This document shows, one piece after another, positions 24,503 through 26,085 of a DNA stretch of 26,085 nt. The stretch's first letter is position 1, and the number at the start of each line of letters is the position of its first letter. A model generated the notes under the pieces. The model was not told where the DNA came from. It did not search any database and saw nothing but the letters and a program-made list of their open reading frames with translations. The DNA comes from Patescibacteria group bacterium (GTDB lineage: Bacteria > Patescibacteriota > Gracilibacteria > UBA1369 > PNNO01), in the NCBI GenBank assembly GCA_024275695.1, contig JAJRYP010000022.1, positions 1 to 26,085 on the forward strand, written 5' to 3'. The position numbers and the translations under genes are program-made.

Positions 24503-25744
24503 ATGCGAAAATTCATGTGGTTCAGAATAGTTACTTCAATAATCGCACTTTTTGCCATGCCTCAAGTGTGTTTTGCATATAGTGCCGATATATCAATCTC
24601 TGAAAGCAGTATTAATTTTTCAAGCGACACTTTTTTGGAAGGGAATCCTGTACGAATTTATGCTACAGTTAATAATAACAGTACGAGTGATCTTCTTGGA
24701 ACCGCTCAATTTTACGACGATACGGCAGGCAGACAGATAGGAAGCGATCAAACCATTTCGGTATTTGCAAATAAAACCGATGATATTTTTGTTGATTGGA
24801 CTCCTGCTTTTGAAGGTCGGCATACAATTTCTATAACAATTGATCCTTGGCTATCCAAAAACGATGATCCCTCCAATAATAATGCCAGCAAAACTGTTGT
24901 TGTACTTAAAGATACCGATCATGACGGCATAACCGATTCTCAAGATTCCGACGATGATAACGACGGAGTAAACGATGAAAAAGATGCTTTTCCATTGGAT
25001 GCTTCGGAATGGATCGATACTGACGGCGACAGAATTGGAAATAACTCTGACGAAGACGATGATAATGACGGAGTAAACGATGAAGAAGATGCGCTTCCGC
25101 TTGATTCGACGGAATGGGAAGATACCGATGGAGACGGAATTGGGAATAACGCGGACCGGGATGATGATAACGATGGATTACTTGATGAAGATGAAATTAA
25201 AAATGAAACAAATCCTTTAAAGGAAGATACTGATGAAGATGGAGCTTTGGACGGAGAAGATGATTTTCCCTTATATGCGCTTGAACAAAGTGATTTTGAT
25301 AAAGACGGAATCGGTGATAACACCGACATGGATGACGATAACGACGGCATCTCGGACGCCGATGATGTAAACGATCATAATAAAGGACCTTCAATTGTTA
25401 TTAAAGGTAATAAATCATTTGCATTTCTTCAAAGAGAACATGTGTTAAACGCGGCAGATTCATTTGATGAAGACGGCGAAATTAAACAAATTCAGTGGAT
25501 TGTCGATGAAAAAGAAGCAAAACCGGGGACTTCCCTATCGTATACATTTGAAAAAAAGGGCGAACACAAAATAAAAGTTGTTGTTTTGGATGACAAAGAT
25601 GAATCAAGGGAAATCGTATTAACTTTGAATGTTTATAATCTGGATTTATATTTGAAAATTGCACTAATTTCTATAATAATTTTTCTTGCAATTCTAATTT
25701 TGTTGAAGTATAGTACCTGGGCTAGTCACGAGCGAAGCAAGTGA
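24503..25744 (+). CDS. Secreted, membrane-anchored protein with thrombospondin type 3 repeats and PKD domain
   Basis: A 413-residue surface protein. Residues 1-25 are a signal peptide ending VCFA. A beta-sandwich domain resembling CARDB follows (about 28-130). About nine calcium-binding TSP3-type motifs of the form DxDxDGxxD come next (about 135-292, for example DTDHDGITD, DDDNDGVND). Then there is a PKD-like domain (about 295-378, DSFDEDGEIKQIQWIVD) and a C-terminal transmembrane helix (about 381-402). It is probably held in the membrane with the Ca-binding stalk outside; role unknown. The last residues (SHERSK) come from a palindromic element at 25724-25746. The apparent stop is TGA (25742-25744); in-frame TAG follows two codons later. 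Confidence 0.87.
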   Translation: MRKFMWFRIVTSIIALFAMPQVCFAYSADISISESSINFSSDTFLEGNPVRIYATVNNNSTSDLLGTAQFYDDTAGRQIGSDQTISVFANKTDDIFVDWTPAFEGRHTISITIDPWLSKNDDPSNNNASKTVVVLKDTDHDGITDSQDSDDDNDGVNDEKDAFPLDASEWIDTDGDRIGNNSDEDDDNDGVNDEEDALPLDSTEWEDTDGDGIGNNADRDDDNDGLLDEDEIKNETNPLKEDTDEDGALDGEDDFPLYALEQSDFDKDGIGDNTDMDDDNDGISDADDVNDHNKGPSIVIKGNKSFAFLQREHVLNAADSFDEDGEIKQIQWIVDEKEAKPGTSLSYTFEKKGEHKIKVVVLDDKDESREIVLTLNVYNLDLYLKIALISIIIFLAILILLKYSTWASHERSK

Positions 25745-25746
25745 CT
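25724..25746 (+). repeat. Short palindromic element at the end of the TSP3 gene
   Basis: AGTCAC (25724-25729) and GTGACT (25741-25746) flank an 11-base loop GAGCGAAGCAA. Stem length and a GCGAAGC-type loop resemble the first hairpin of the 71-bp repeat family. It covers the TGA stop and may serve as a transcript end. Confidence 0.5.
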
Positions 25747-25782
25747 TTAGAAAGGAATCTGACATTTAAATGGTAAATAATT

Positions 25783-26085
25783 ATGAAAACTGATATTCAC
25801 CCAACATATTACCCGAATGCTACCGTTACCTGCGCTTGCGGAAACGTTGTAATCGCCGGCTCAACCATGGAAAAGCAAAAAACCGATATTTGCAGTGCAT
25901 GTCACCCCTTCTATACAGGTAAACAAAAACTTGTTGATACCGCAGGTAGAGTTGATAAATTCAGAGCTAAAATGAAGGCTAAAGAAGAACATGACGCTAA
26001 ACGAAAAAACAAGGAAAAAGGAAATGATGAAGAAGCAAAAGAATCCAAGTCGGAAGAAAAATATATGACCATTTCTCAAATGAAA
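25783..26085 (+). CDS. rpmE: Large ribosomal subunit protein bL31, 3' end outside the window
   Basis: The start MKTDIHPTYYPNATVTCACG is typical of bL31. Zinc-type cysteines are present (TCACGN and CSACHPFYTG), so this is the zinc-containing form. KLVDTAGRVDKF closes the conserved part at about residue 64. The reading frame continues for at least 37 more residues, mostly Lys/Glu, and is cut by the window edge at residue 101. Common bL31 proteins have about 70 residues, so this one has a long charged C-terminal extension, as in some CPR bacteria. It follows the TSP3 gene by 38 bases. Confidence 0.93.
   Translation, partial: MKTDIHPTYYPNATVTCACGNVVIAGSTMEKQKTDICSACHPFYTGKQKLVDTAGRVDKFRAKMKAKEEHDAKRKNKEKGNDEEAKESKSEEKYMTISQMK

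Noticed and set aside
24940..25350. Ser-rich 136-residue open frame on the minus strand
   Set aside because: It is the mirror of the repetitive Asp codons of the TSP3 gene and has no promoter or family match.

Overview
The window is low-G+C bacterial DNA packed with genes: no gap exceeds about 260 bases. Gene content suggests a member of the Patescibacteria (CPR), perhaps near the Gracilibacteria/Peregrinibacteria. Pointers are a VirB4/TraC-like ATPase with charged, proline-rich tails, an SLH-S41 protease, a large FecR protein, a thrombospondin-type-3 surface protein, an NYN protein and a compact prmC-prfA pair. This placement is inference, because no 16S or other decisive marker is present.

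Layout. 1-2377 (-): large membrane sensor histidine kinase, cut by the window edge. 2468-3676 (-): U32 protein of the TrhP type. 3763-5223 (+): L-aspartate oxidase. 5220-8549 (-): large HD-GYP-like protein with an in-frame TGA. 8655-8915 (+): tiny membrane protein with 42-bp tandem repeats. 8945-11197 (-): prfA with an in-frame TAA, prmC and rpsU. 11313-13229 (-): gyrB. 13386-16220 (-): FecR-domain membrane protein. 16340-18076 (+): SLH-S41 protease with an in-frame TGA. 18079-20511 (-): VirB4-like ATPase. 20767-23562 (+): gyrA. 23699-23772 (+): a predicted small RNA. 23774-24436 (-): NYN protein. 24503-25744 (+): TSP3/PKD surface protein. 25783-end (+): rpmE, cut by the window edge.

The most notable signals are these. 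(1) Two otherwise intact genes carry an in-frame TGA. In the S41 protease it sits exactly at a glycine conserved in the family, as expected if UGA is read as Gly (the Gracilibacteria/Absconditabacteria code), yet TGA is very rare here. The three genes that seem to end at TGA each have an in-frame TAG 1 to 8 codons later. (2) prfA, whose product terminates at UAA and UAG, is itself interrupted by an in-frame UAA at a position that is normally Glu. (3) A compact RNA gene with a perfect consensus promoter and an intrinsic terminator lies after gyrA. (4) gyrA and gyrB share an almost identical promoter with a GGGCGA box at the start site. (5) A roughly 71-bp repeat family occurs three times: once as the rpsU terminator, once in the gyrA leader, and once inside the coding sequence of the FecR protein. 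A shorter hairpin of the same style forms the end of the TSP3 gene.

Functionally the window combines housekeeping (gyrase, release factor and its methylase, bS21, bL31, NAD synthesis) with envelope and signalling functions (7TM kinase, HD-GYP protein, SLH protease, FecR and TSP3 proteins, secretion-type ATPase).
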